From Burhinus oedicnemus (taxonomy: Eukaryota > Chordata > Aves > Charadriiformes > Burhinidae): a stretch of DNA of 64,000 nucleotides. This document shows, piece by piece, positions 22,101 to 35,449 of this stretch. How positions within the stretch are numbered: the stretch's first letter is position 1; every line of letters begins with the position of its first letter. The DNA lies in NCBI GenBank assembly GCA_008921705.1, contig VFFE01007644.1, positions 4,429-68,428 of the forward strand, in the 5' to 3' direction. The notes beneath the pieces were generated by a model that worked only from the letters and a program-made list of their open reading frames with translations, was not told where the DNA came from and made no database searches. The translations under genes and the position numbers were made by a program.

Positions 22101-23688
22101 AATAAGTAACAGATACTTTAAGCACTCAGTATTCATTTAAGACATCCCACAAGCATTCTATTAATTTTATCTTCTATTGTTTGAATGATCTTTTTTCCAA
22201 ATTCCTTGAGAGATTTCAGCCATGTATTGTCTTCTCATTTATTACCGATTAACAATTACCGAAGAGAACCTTTTGAAGACTGAAAGCTGGTCACTCAAAT
22301 ATTGATGAATGTCAGAGCTGTTTGTCTGTATAAACTTATTTAGATTGTATATGGATTTTGAAATAGTCTTTAATAATAAAATTGCTATCCAATTTTCTGC
22401 CTTACCAGTAAAAACAGCAGTCTGTGTAACAGCTCCACTATATACTGATATAGTGATAAAGTAATAATTTAAATTCCATATTAAGTAAAGGGAGGGAGAA
22501 CCCCATTTGCAAAAAAAGTGTAGTTTACTGAGGGTGGAGTCTAATATTGTAGATAAGCTAATCTAACTCCTGTTTCCTGATCTTAGACTGTATGTCCCGT
22601 CTCCATCCCGGTGCTGGCTTATTGGCTTTTTTGTTTGTTTCCTTGGTTGTTTTTTTACCTCAACAGTTTATGGAATTAAAGTGGGAGAAAGTTTTGTACT
22701 TTTTTGTGGGTTAGAATACTTTTTTCTTGCTATTTTTCTGATTGAATAGACATATTATAAGGCCCCAAAAACTGCAGAGTTGGCAGAAGGCATGCAGCAG
22801 AATTGGGAGTTCCACACTGGAATATATGAGATCAGTTTATCTTTAGCCACATTTTGAATTTTCATTTCATTTTTCTTTTTTCTCCATCAAATACAGAAAA
22901 TATAACCTTCCCAGAGGAGGGTCCAGTCTTAAACTAGACACTTCTGTCCTCTTTTAAGGAGGGAAGAAAAAATAGGAAATAGTAGTAGGAAATAATAGGA
23001 AATGTCCAGTGCTTCTATTCCCTTGGGATTTAGTCTAAGGAAATAATTATTGATGGACATATGGACTGCAACACAGGGTGTATCACCTTCATAGCAGATT
23101 CTGAGATCTCCTGAGTGAATAGGCTCTTCATCCCTTCTCTTAAAATTGAGCCATTTTCATTATGCCTGAGGACATAAAAGAGAAAAGAGAAGAGGAAGTC
23201 TGACTGTAGTGGATTATTAGGGCACTCAGCTGGGAGTGAGGGAGGTGATTCTAGTTCTGCCTCGCAGGCATGATAGGCAACTAGAGTGCCAGCTGAGAGG
23301 TACCTAAGTTTTAGTGGAGCACATTGTGTGTCTACAAGGTAATGAAACACATCTTTTCTGCACAGAAAGAGCAGCAGCAGGAGAAAACGTAGCAAATTTA
23401 TTGATGGAGACTGTTCAAGAGAGCTACATCTCCAAAACTGAACATAACATTGAGCATACATGGACACTGGAAAGCAACCTATTGCTTTGTCTGGAGACAC
23501 AGGAAGAAATGTGGTAAGTAATCCTGGTCTTGTGCAACACACAAAGATTCAGACTGAGCAGCCAGGGAATCATTCCTACTTTGGGTGATTTTACCTAGGT
23601 GCAAAGATAAATCAGATCTTGATAAGACAGATTTCATAATTGTTTGGGAAAAAGAAATACCGAGGCCAACAGACCAGGCATGCTTTTT

Positions 23689-23705
23689 AAAAAAAAAAAA
23701 AAAAA
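23689..23705. repeat. A17 homopolymer
   Basis: Seventeen consecutive A on the plus strand. No retrocopy body is visible upstream. Confidence 0.9.
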
Positions 23706-26700
23706 GACTGCATACTGTAGAGCAGAAATCCTTAGAGAAATAAAATATCTTTCCAAGACATCTTTAATAGAATAGGTAATACATCAGCAGAATATGAAAC
23801 AGATAAGAGACCCAATTATCCTAGAATATATGTAATAAAAATAGTCTTACCATGCTCAAAAGAAGCCTCTCAATCTTAATGATAATTTAGGTAGATTGGT
23901 TACATTTGGTATTCTAGAGAGTTCAAGAGCACGCTGAATGGATTCTTTCTTCAGTAGCTACATTTCAATGGCAGGAGAGGATCACAACAAATTTGAACAA
24001 TTACAGTAAAAAAATATTCTGCATTGATTGTGATAATTGATTTTTTTTTTCTCTAAAAAGAAGTTTGTAAGCTTTTAATACTTTGTTTGGGGAATTGTGG
24101 CTCTGCTGGCTTACATTTGGAGTTATGCTTTGTACCTGAAGTACAGTTTTGAAAGACATAAATAGTTGAAGCTATTCAGATCATTAAGGTATGACACAGA
24201 GGATGGTCTAATATAAGATGAAACAATGCAGGAACATATCCAGATGTTCAGATAAGCTCTGAAAATTGTTCATGTTGCAGATTTAAAACACAATGACAAA
24301 TATAAGGTTGAAGGAACCAAAGAATTAGAAGTGTCTTGTTATGGGATATGCATAAGTCTCATTAAGATAGAAGTGATCCCTTGACCTATAGAAAGAAAAC
24401 TACGTGCAAAACTTTGTGGGAAGAGCATGTTTTGGGGAACGTTTTTATCTAGTCCAGTTGCTTTCTTAAGGGCTTTTCTTAATTAGTAGAAGTGCAGAAC
24501 AGGTAAGAGATACCAATCAAAACCTGGAGTTTGAAATTCTTACACAATTCAAACAGAAGGTAAGTGCCCTGAGACTCGAGGACAATAAGTGCCAGACAAA
24601 GCTGTCACCTGATGCTTGTGAGCAGGGCCTTGGGGGCACACTTGTACAAAGGCAGGGTGATCGCTTGAGACTCCTAGCATATGCTTCCAAAGCCTGGACT
24701 GAACCTGAGTGTGCAGAAGCAGATAAAGGATCTGTAGCTGTACGGTATGCAGGGAAGGAAACATGTTGATTTCTTTTTCCCGCGGGAGACCAGGTTTGGT
24801 AGGAAAAGGTCATGAGTTTTGAAAGATGACTAGAAAAAAGAAGTTAGAAAAGGCTTCTGGATTTCAGAAACTTTTCTTTTTCAGTTTCAATTGTATGATT
24901 TACAAGCAGAGATGAAAGACTCTGGTAACAGAAAACTTGTTTTCATCTCGGGATAGAAATGAAGTAGGAAGACATAGGAGTCTGATACTGGAACTAGATG
25001 AGCCTGCTCAGAAAACTGCTTCACGAGGTGTGACAGTCCTCTCTCAGAGGAAATGGTCTGTCACTGCCGAAGCCGCAACATAAAATCAAACTGCCAAAGA
25101 TAATGATGACTATTAATATCTTGCCCTTACAACAACTTCGAAGCAGATCTTTGTGACACAGATGATACTGTATTTAAGAACAACAGCCTTTATTCTGTGT
25201 TGATTTTAGATGGTTGCTATTTTCCAGATGCGGTAGTACCAGAAATACAAATACTAAACATAAAGTTAGGTCAGCTAAGTTTGTAGTTAAGTTACACATT
25301 AGTATCCTTGAATCTGATCCTTTCACCTACTCCAGTGTTGTTCAAATGAAATCAGAAATCAGACCATTAAACTATTTAGCCAAAAATAATGGTACTGTAT
25401 GCTGTTGTAAATACTATAAGAGATTGGGGGGGTGGGGGGTGGTACATGAATATATATGCATATATATGTGTATATATGGAGAGAGGATAAAGATGGACAG
25501 AGGCAGACAGGCACAATGGATCAAATCTATTAACACCATAGAACTGGGTTTATGTGTCTATTATTCAAATAAAATGTAGAAATAGGGGCATAGAAAATCA
25601 CAGCCTTTAAGAAATTTTACCTTATTCTGGGGAGGTGGTAGCTAAGCAAAATCAACTCTATAAAGAATATAAAACATATTTTCAGGGCCTTCATCAAGAG
25701 GAGACGGGAAAGAGGTGGACTCTGTGTGCCTGTCTTCTAAAAAAGAGTAAACTGTAGACTGCAAAAGGATCAGAGGAAGTGCTGAGCAAAGAAACACAGA
25801 GCAAATATGTAGCAGTGTGTATTGTCTCTTTGGAAAGGGTTGTTGAAGGACAAGTAATGTGTAACTTTGTGTTGCAAGGCAACACCTCTCGAACATTCTT
25901 GTAAAACTGGTTTGATGTCTGTACACAAGGAGAGCCAATTTAGATACAAGGACAGGTGCAGACCTTACCTCCTCTTTTTCAGTTCTTAGAAAAATATTTG
26001 TAACTTGCTTGATAAATAGCAAAGGTTTGCCTTAGAAATGAGTCCAGGGACAGAAATTTCATTACCTGCAGGATAGCTGCAAGTGCAGGCCTGGTTCCTG
26101 GACCATGAAGGCCATGGGAAGCTGTTGTGGTGGCTGCAGCTCCTGCCCTGCCGAGATGGCTGGCTTTCCTGCCAAGGAAGCCACGGTGTGTCTGGTGTGC
26201 ACCCAGGTCTTGCCTTGGATCTGTACTGGGGAAAATGGGAACTCGGAGTGAGCAATGGGGCACACCAACCCTTCAGCATCAGTGTTTAGTTCTCAGGCAT
26301 TAACAGCCACCTAACAACATTACTTTGCCCTGGAGGCTGCCCAGTTTCTGTCTGCTTAGCCCGATTCTTGATTCTTAGTCTAGTTCCAGTGAACCTAATC
26401 TGACTACACCTGTATTCTTTCTTCTGTTTGATTGTCAAATATACTCTTCTCATCTCAGCAACTCCATTCCCTGAAGCCCTGCTAATTGCCAGTCCTTTTC
26501 TCCTTGTTTTCTTCTTTTCTACCTGGGATATTCTTCAGTCCTGTTTTCTTCTCTACAAGATCTATACCGCGATCTGCTCCACCATTTCATTTGTTCCCAT
26601 TTTTCCTCGCTGAGTCTTAGACTGGGATCTTGTCTCCTCTTTAGGTCAATGCCTAGGCTTCCTCCTCCATATTTCTTGCAGCCTGGAGAAGCAGGGTGTA

Positions 26701-27060
26701 CCAGACAGCCAAGAAGAGCCAATTTCCTATTCTTTTTTCCAGTTCTAGCATCTGTGCAGTCCCACTGCTACTTTACTGACTGTGAGAACTGTTAAGTGAG
26801 AAGTCTGACATTTCATATACTGACTCTATAACTTTGGTTTACATTTGGGTTATACGAGCCTGTTGCCTAGTCTGTGACTTACTGTAGAAGCTATGAAAGA
26901 ATGTACGGTCTAGAAGCACTCTGAAGATATGAGGGGACTGAGCACAGTGAGGTGCCCTGCAGATCTGGTGCCTGTTCTGGCTAGTCTGGAGCTGTATGAA
27001 ACACCGTGCTAAGGATGTTTGTTTCTCTGACAAGCTTTTATTAAGCCTGTATTGGTGCTA

Positions 27061-27475
27061 ACTGTCAAGCCCCTGAGGGCACAAACAGGCCTCAGCTGCC
27101 CTGGCCAGCCCCAGCCCCACCTGGAACCCCCACCCACAGCCTGCCCAATGCTCCGGGGTACTCATTTAAGCTCAGGCTGGGACTAGCAGTCCTAGTTTAA
27201 GCTATGATGCAGTTGTACCTGTGTTAACACTTGCTTCTAATCCTGTCTCCTGGCTGGATCCCCTGTGTGGACCCCAACTCTCGTTCATCACTCACTCTGT
27301 CCAGGGCTGTCTGCAGACCCTGTTAGCAATCCTGCCCAACGTGGTCAGCCCCAGTGGGACAGTAACCACTGGGGCCGATGTCACCCCTGGCTCCCCAGCC
27401 CTGAGGGAGCAGCCACCCCTTGCTGTGCCCTGACACCAGTTTGGCTCCCATCTATGCAGTCTGGCCAGTCTGAAG
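27061..27475. other. GC-rich block of unknown origin
   Basis: About 400 bp, rich in CCCAGCC and CACCC-type runs, lies abruptly in AT-rich DNA. CpG is scarce, so it is not a CpG island. The left edge reads TGTCAAGCCCC and there is a TTTAAGCTCAGG stretch inside, which would suit a degenerate LTR, but I could not find a matching right end. Two overlapping plus frames (about 70 codons) are proline- and leucine-rich with no known motif. Confidence 0.4.
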
Positions 27476-27989
27476 GCTAAAAAAAAAGTTCTATATCAAA
27501 TGCCAGTGTTAAAACAGAGCAATGATACCCAAAGAGTACAGAATTATCTTCAGTTATCCTTTCTCCCCACAGAGCTTCACAGTTTGCAGCTCCATGGCAG
27601 CTTTTACATCACGAGGAAGTTATTTATGGAAGCCACTGTAGGTGGGGAAAAGTAAATTCCATCCTTTGGAAGAGTTGGCTGCTTATGCAGTTTGCCCATG
27701 TGCTAGATATCTCTGGTAGGTGTTTGTCTTCGTGGCAGATTTCTGTTTAATGTTGTACTACTTCCTGCAGTGCAGTGACTCTTCCAGCCCTTTACTTGGG
27801 TCCTGACCTTGATTATACACTCCTTTTTATGGATAATAAGCGCAGGCTTCAAAAAAAACCCTATCATTGTACTTCTTAATTCCCTAGCCAGTTCCAGATC
27901 CTTTCTCTGGCAGAAAATGTTTGAGATCAGTACGTGACTCTTGAGTTTGCCTGAAAAAGTAATGAAGCATTTGGACCTTTGGCTTCTGG

Positions 27990-28272
27990 GCGTTTTATTT
28001 AATTTTATTCCTCCCTCACAGCTTGGATCATGGAGCTGGAGCCGAGGGAGCAGGCGGGCATGCCTTCAAATTGTAATTTGCCTTCAGCTGTAGCTTTTCT
28101 TGGCGTGTGAACGCAGTCCCCGAGTGTCACTGCTGAAGCGCTCCCATTCATGATGTTTCTGTAACTGAGCACTTACGGCATACTGATATAGGAGCCTCTC
28201 TTTGTTTACGAATGTGTGCAGCGTAGTTTTGTACAAAAGCTATTACACTGGGTAACGATGGATTGTCTGAGC
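27990..28272. promoter_or_regulatory. CpG cluster, possible regulatory element
   Basis: Twelve CpG dinucleotides occur in about 283 bp, while neighbouring stretches of that length usually hold only a few. Overall GC is not extreme. Local retention of CpG suggests low germline methylation or selective constraint, as in enhancers or conserved non-coding elements. No TATA box or open frame goes with it. This is inference from composition only. Confidence 0.3.
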
Positions 28273-30647
28273 GGCTGGATGAGTTAATATCTAAAGACAC
28301 TTTTCTTCTTTCTGGTTGCAAAATTTTCTTTCTTCACACTTACTCATTCTGATTTTTGTGATCTTACCCTGTTACCTGATAGTTGTTTTGCCTTTTTCTT
28401 TTGGGTAGGAGGCTATTAGTGTATTGTTTGTAAATGGTGAGGTTTCAACAAGGGAACGAGTTGTTTTTTTTCATTTCTTCTATTTTAGGTGTCTCGTTTA
28501 TATCATTTGCCAATTATGGCAGCTAATCTTTCCAACCATTTGACTGTATTGCATGTCTGATCGTATGACTGGATTAGTTTCTTTCGAATCTGTGATCAGT
28601 TTCTCTTTAAACATGAGGGCAGTGAGAGAAGGGCAGTGTGCAACTTCTAGTTATCACGTAGTGAGTAAGACTTTTATTTAAAAACTGAGATTTTTTTTCC
28701 CCTTTGGCTTGATATAGTCTTCTCTCACCATTTTAAAAATGATACTTTTTTTTTCCCAAGCTTTCAAACTCAAATAGCAACAGCTGTTGAAGGATAACTT
28801 CTCTTTCCACATTTTTTCTCTTTATAATTACAGTAGGTTTGAGCCTGCAGTACTTATATCTGCATTTCACTCTTTAGTGTGGGATTCCATCTCAGTATGG
28901 AATGGTCTTGGGTGGAAGACATCAATGGAAATCTCACCCAGTATAAAACCTACCTTATATGTGTTAGGAGGGAGGGGTGCTAACAGATCTCAGTGAAATA
29001 CTTCCACACAACAAGATGCACCTTTGTTAATGACTGTTTATGAATTATTACATTGGGTTGTAGGGAAGCAGAAGCCTTATATATTGGGGGGGGGTGTGTG
29101 TCTGTGGAAGCTACAGATATTGTTGAATGTCTTTGTTTTGCTTAATTTACATTTCATTTTATTTACAATCCCTTTTACTTATGAGAATGACAGGAGAACC
29201 ATTAAGCCATTGCATTCAGAAATCCTACTGATTCCTAAAGATTTCTTCCCCCTGTGAGTTTAAGCCCTACTCCACCTTCATGCTGTCCATAAATCTGGCT
29301 GCAAAGGAATACCTGATTTTTGGGACAGGAAAGTCGAATGTGTCTCAATGCAATGATAGCTATATCAGTTCTTTGCAGTCTGTTGGGTATGAAACTCAAA
29401 TATGCTTTCATCACACTGGGCTTTTGCGTCATCATTAGTATGGCAGATAGCTTGTTGTACAGCATGTTCTTCACCCTTCCTCCCTGTTAATTCCATGTGG
29501 ATGTATCACCTCAGTGCAGCAGATGACACAGCCTAGGACAGGATGTGATAATAGTGCTTCAGGGAAGGATCTCAGAGGATCCTAGTGATGGTAGCTTTTA
29601 GAGAGACTGGGACTTTTACTGGGGGAAAGCAAGTTACTAGTTTTCTTGCATTGGCATCTGACTTGCTAAAAATGTAAATCCCAAAATATTTACTTTAATT
29701 TCACACATTCGCTCTCTCAATCAACTGTTTTTTCACAGTGACTTTTCAGTGGCAGCTGTATCGAGTGACTGGGAAGGTTTAAGCTATGTACATTAGAGAG
29801 AGGTGACCAAGCTTTTATATTTACAGAGGAGAAAAGGCTCAAAATTAGTTGTCCCCATCCAGTTTCCTAGTTGCATTTCCAATATTTATTCTCATAGCAT
29901 TACCTCCTCCTGCTATTTCTATTTACATTGCCAGTTCTGACAATTTCTGTTTTTCTGTAAAACTCCTGTAAGCCTAGCCCGTACCTTTGCCAAAGCTGCC
30001 ATGTAAATAGAGTGTTTACGAAGCTGAATGGCTACTGTGGCAATAGCAGTTTATATTTGATTTTGTCTGAATATCAGACAGTCATACAGAAGAGTCACAC
30101 TCAGCAAGGTGGGAGGGTGCATCTGTCCTGTGTATTTGTAATGGTTTGCAAATATAGCCATATATTCTTTTTCATTTATTGAGCTGTTTTTTGGTATGGA
30201 ATGCAGAAGTGAAGCCACAACACAGGAACAGCAACACAAACTTGAAGAACTGATTTATGTCCTATTTTCACTACGTTATGCAAATCTGAAAGCTTCAAAA
30301 GCCTGAGCAATCTGATGCAAATGGTACATTGTTGGAAGCTGATTTCCATGTGTATATGTTGTATGCATGCCTTCAGACAATATACAGCCATCTTCTATTA
30401 GCAAAAGGAAGTAGTATGCATTCATTTAATGATTGGGGACAACCTTGTTTTCAGAGGGAAAGTAAAGAAATGATTTTGTCACGAACAGACACGGCTGGGG
30501 GTAAAAAGAAGAAAAGATTAATTGATCGTTTACTGTATGATGTATTCTTGCATTTTCAGAAAGGAATCAAAAGAACGTATCTAACAAACCCTGCATACAA
30601 AATAGGATTAAAACTGACCTAGAAACTAATATTCAAAATGCATATTA

Positions 30648-31043
30648 TGTGGCTGAGGGAACTGGGTTGTTTAGCCTAGAAAAAAGGAGGCTGAGGGGAG
30701 ACCTTATCACTCTACAAATACCTGAAAGGAGGTTGTAGCGAGGTGGGTGTCAGTCACTTTTCCCAAGTAACAAGTGATAGGATGAGAGGAAATGGCCTCA
30801 AGTTGCGCCAGGGGAGGTTTAGATTGGATATTAGGAAAAGTTTCTTCACAGAAAGGGTTATCAAGCATTGGAACAGGCTGCCTAGGGAAGCAGTTGAGTC
30901 ACCATCCCTGGAGGCATTAAAAAGACAAGTAGATGTGGTGCTGAGGGACGTGGTTTAGTGGTGGACTTGGCAGTACTAGGTTAACAGTTGGACTTGATGA
31001 TTTTAAAGATCTTTTCCGACCTTAACAATTCCATGATTCTATA
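30648..31043 (+). mobile_element. CR1 LINE copy F, 3' fragment
   Basis: Begins at about 30648 within the WLRELG segment and runs through [14 protein letters not shown], a small deletion that shifts the frame at about 30710-30716 (TCACTCTACAAATACC), then [23 protein letters not shown]-like [17 protein letters not shown] and VDVVLRDVV with a stop at 30956-30958. The 3' UTR and a degenerate ATTCCATGATTCTAT tail end at 31043. No catalytic residues remain. It is the same subfamily as copies D and G. Confidence 0.93.
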
Positions 31044-32358
31044 TTCAGTCACACAGTCAGAAAGGGGTAATTAATATTCATGCTGTCTGTATAGTCTGTG
31101 TAAAGTGTAAAACAATTGTTACGTGCATGTTGAGGTGGAGGGGAGGGTGCAAAATACTATGAAAAATTACAAGATTGCAAGATTGATAATTTGTTATAGA
31201 TGAGATGGAGGTAGGGGGGAAGAGGGGAAGAGCTTTAATTTTCACTGTTAGCAGCAGTGCTGCAGTACTGCATACAATACTGCCTTACTATTAACATGGC
31301 CTCACTCCTTCCCCTTACCTTTCTCACCTTGTTTAGTTTCTATGTTTGATCCTGATCTTGTTTTCTTGCTCCAGCAATCCCCACACTTATTCTTTTCCTT
31401 GCCCCATGTATAATCTTATCTATAATTTTTTTAAAGGCCAGCTACCTGTATACACTACACACAGTACAACCCTCACTGTAGCATAACGACATTGTAAAAT
31501 TAGCATAAAAGCATGACTACATTGCAGCAATACTGCAGCAATTTAATTATGTTTTTATGCTGGATTTATAGTCAAGGCTTAAGTACACCTAGAAAAAAGA
31601 CTGTTTTCTAAGTAGGGTCATCTGTGATCCTGTAGGATCAAGGAAAGAGGAGAAGCCTGTTTTGGAAAGCTGGTCACTGATTCACAAAGAAAGGTTGAAG
31701 AACTCTTGGAATGAATATGCAGATGCAAACCAGAAAAGATAAGTAGTCAGACTTCAAGAAGAAGTCTTCATTGTGCTTAGAGGCTTTGCTCATACCAGTA
31801 AATAAAACAGAATTTCCTTGTGGAATCAAACACTAGTGTGTGAATGTATGTATAATTTAATTGTTAGCACAACTAACTGTCAAGATTTTAAGTCAAATAG
31901 AATATTTCAGAAAATTGGTAGTTTTGCTTCTCTCTCTTTTTGGATGGAGGGTGTTTAAGCAGATGAATATGAACTAGGGCATCACCTGGCCTCAGGGTTA
32001 GAAAATGGCCCTAGCCTCTTTTATTTACTTTTGTAGGCATAATCACAGGACTCAGAAAGGGGGCAGAGCATAGATAATCCTGTGACAGGATCATTGTACT
32101 GAGAAATGGGTAGTAAAAAGTGTAGTCAGTCAAGGTAAAGTGTTGATTAAAGATCTGATCCCAAGCTTATTCTGCATTTTCAGCACTCGTATGCAATTCC
32201 CAGGGGATATTAGAGGTGCCTTTCTATGCAGTCCCTAAGGGGAACAAGCAGCTGCTTTCCCATATAGTGCATCTCCTCCAAAGACTAATGGGATTTGCTG
32301 ACAGGAGAGAAATAATTTGCACCTGTCTATGCCATCTTCAGAGCATCTGGTCAATTTA

Positions 32359-32423
32359 AACCAATTTACATCAATATTCAAAAACTGTGAATATTGATGT
32401 AACATTACACTTTGAAATTGGTC
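32359..32423. repeat. Perfect 15-bp hairpin with outer paired arms
   Basis: TTACATCAATATTCA (32366-32380) is exactly complementary to 32388-32402 across a 7-base loop. A further ACCAAT/ATTGGT pair (32360-32365 and 32417-32422) flanks it after a one-sided bulge. The DNA is AT-rich, but the length is notable. Confidence 0.85.
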
Positions 32424-35410
32424 CATTCATTATTTATGATGGAACTTACTGTGTGCCAGTTTCTTTTTGGACTGGTTAGAAGGAAGATTACTTGTTTCTA
32501 TTGACCAACAGTAGCATGGAAATTCTAGATTCTGCTGCAAATATGCATGAAGAATACATTCCCCAACTGAAAAAAAAAAAGCTGCTGATACATGAATCAA
32601 ATAATAATTCTAGTTCTAAATGATTTTTGTGCCTACAAGTTTTTATTAGGACACAACATAGTCTGAGAGCATTTTATGAAGTTAAGTTTCACAAGCATTT
32701 CAAGAGCTTGCCTTCAATTTCTCACAACTTTGCCATGTTCTAAGCATTTGGGATGAAACCTTCCGTCTGAGAGATTTGCCTTAGCCTGAATTTCTCTGGA
32801 AACCATCAGTAAACAGTGTATGGCCATTTCCTAGAATAAGACTGAAGAAAACTACATTGTCCTTTCAAGTAAAAACCAAGTAAAAGCATTGCAGGGACAT
32901 CACTGTGAAGCTCTAGTGACTCAATATGGAACAAGGGACTTGACATTTGGCATCAGAGCAGGCCTCTGTGTTGCAAGTGTGCCATTTGCCAGCAAGTATC
33001 TGTGAAACCTACTGGCATAACTTGAATCTGTAGAGTAGATTAACATGTTGGATGAAAAATCAGTGATACTTTATATGAGGTGTGTTATTATATCCAAGAG
33101 AAGCAGACTGTGCCATGCATGAGTTTCCAGTCTTTTCTTCGGTGCTCTTCGACATCAGGAGTACATCTAATGGTTTCTTGATTTTTGTTTTGGTTTTTAA
33201 TCAGAAAACACGTTCTGCACTAAGACAGCAAAGTCAAGTGCTGGAAAGTTAGGAAATGATAGGATTTATGTTGTCTTTGCAGCTTTAACCAAACATATAT
33301 ATGTTAGGATGCAATTTTGCTTTGTGCGCTTACAGTGTTTTGTTTTGGTGGGGTATTTCTTTCATTCAGTGCTCCTGGTAAGCCATGTGAAACACAGGGT
33401 GATTCAGAACTATAAAATACAGGAGGTGCTCTTGCCTTATTTATTACTGAACTTAGAAGATATGTAGTCAAAAGGCAGGGGACAGGAAAAATATTTAATG
33501 CTGCTGGCCTTAGAACTACAGTGTGATTTTAGGCAAGTCAATGAAACCATGATTTTTAGTTGTGGTCACTAGGAGTATCTAGACTCTTAGTCAAGAACAA
33601 GTCAGAGCTTGCCTTGATGCCCACAGAGATCTATGAGATCTTCTTCAAATCACCCTTATCACTTCCTGGAAGCTTCACACACAGAACTATTGAAAATGAA
33701 CTTGAGATCAAGTCTTGACTCACATGTTATCTGGCTGCCCAGTTGCTTGTCTACCTTGAACCAAAAGCAGAAAAAAACACACTGAAGAATGGAGCACTGC
33801 ACCCTCAGAGGAGTCTTGTCGTAAGCGGGCCATTACATGGAAGAGTCTGGATCATAATGTGCTTCCAGTAGGAGACTAACTCTGGCATTTCCCAACTTGT
33901 CAGGGCTTAATTTTGAAACTGTTGAATTCTGTTAGCATTGCAAAACTCAGAAATAGTCTGGAGCTTTAAAATGAAAAAATAAAATATACTTAAGTGAATC
34001 ATTTTATAATAATTTATGTTTTACACAACCAATATTTTCCATTTTTTGAGAAAACAGGAGAATAATTCTTTTATTTTCTTTCACCTTCTTTTACTTGTGT
34101 TCCCATTTAGCTTTGGATACCACGTGGGATTTCCTTTTTTCCATTTCTTTGGTCCCATTCACAGCTGGTTGTTCTGACCCTTTCTCCCTCCAGACCTTTC
34201 AACTACCCAACAGTTGCAGTTGATTGAAATGGCACAGCTTCTGCTCTGCAGTATTAAGCAGTGTCATTGCAGAAAAATGTTAAGACTAGTGAAGAGAAGG
34301 CGAAAATAGTGAGAGGGAGAAGAGACAGGAAGATGAGGATGGAGACAGCTGGTGTCTGCCACAGACTGGGTCCTTCTCACTGTGGCTGGCAGCTACTGGA
34401 ACAGAGCCCAGGCAGATGTGTTAGGCTCAGTGAAATACTGCAGTCTCAGTCAGGACCCTCATTTCCCTAATGACTGTGGACTCTGTGTAAAAACAAACAC
34501 TTAGCTTAAGGTACATTGGCCTGGGTGCCTGCTGACCTTGTCTCCCTTTGTGTGAACAACTGATTTGTTTCTTGTTATTTATCTGCACTTCAGCTGATTT
34601 CCACATTGCTTTGAATTTTTCCTGTCACTAATTAGAAAGTGGATGCACTGAAGCATAAGGTGAAATCTCATCTTTGGCAGTTACTTGGAGACTCTCAATA
34701 GTTCTCCTTAGTAGTTCTCTGTACTAGCATGATCATCCCATCATAAAAGAGTCCTGGCAGGTTACAATAGCTACTGTCTCTAATTCATGCCTACCAAACC
34801 TGTTCACCTAGCAGCAGGCAACGTTTCAATGAGAGTTTAACAAGTCTCTCCATTAGACAGCATCTTGTTGGTTTCTTCATTATAGCACGATCTGATTTCC
34901 TTCATTAGCTAGAAGACTTCGACTTATGGTACAAATATCCAAGAACTGGTAATGACTTCAGACTTTCTAAACTACTACCCAAGCTCAATTAAATTTGATT
35001 AGATTACTTACTGGAAGAAAAAAAGAAAAAGAAATTTAAAAAAAATTAAAACAAACACCCCCCCCAGTTTAAATCCAGGACTTAATTTTTCATTTACTAT
35101 TGTGGTTTCTACATGTTATCCCACCAGTGTAGCAAATATAAAGAAAGTGTATGCTGAGAGTCCTTTTGTCCTGATGGAGCTTTATACAAAAAGTTTATTT
35201 TAAGTGGAAAAAAATGCCATAACCTTTCTACTTATATATGACAAGTTGATTCCTATTGTATTGATCCAAAGTAAATATAACCAGGTTGCTATCCCACCTT
35301 GAGTTTTCTTGTGGTGCTTTTTGCAGGTATGACAAGACAAGCATTACAGATCCTGAGTTCTGATCCCTGGTTTATAGTTTCATATCCCGTTGCTTTATAC
35401 TAACATGAAC

Positions 35411-35449
35411 ATGGAGTAACATGAAATAATATGGAGTAACAGAAATAAC
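35411..35449. repeat. Two-copy 20-bp tandem repeat
   Basis: Adjacent units begin with ATGGAGTAAC and continue with ATGAAATAAT or AGAAATAAC. Confidence 0.75.

Larger units (their letters stand above)
22101..30647. other. Unique DNA with a GC-rich block and a CpG cluster; no gene confirmed
   Basis: No known gene is recognised. Notable contents: a 170-codon minus-strand open frame (23030-23542) that overlaps an exon-like segment on plus (23366-23513); a 17-A run at 23689-23705; a G-rich stretch followed by a TATATG-type repeat at about 25426-25480; a moderately GC-rich patch at 26040-26280; a stronger one at 27061-27475; and a CpG cluster at 27990-28272. The remainder is ordinary AT-rich DNA. 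Confidence 0.6.

Noticed and set aside
25426..25480. G-rich and TATATG stretch as a possible G-quadruplex promoter
   Set aside because: Looks like a compound microsatellite; no promoter elements or transcript evidence.
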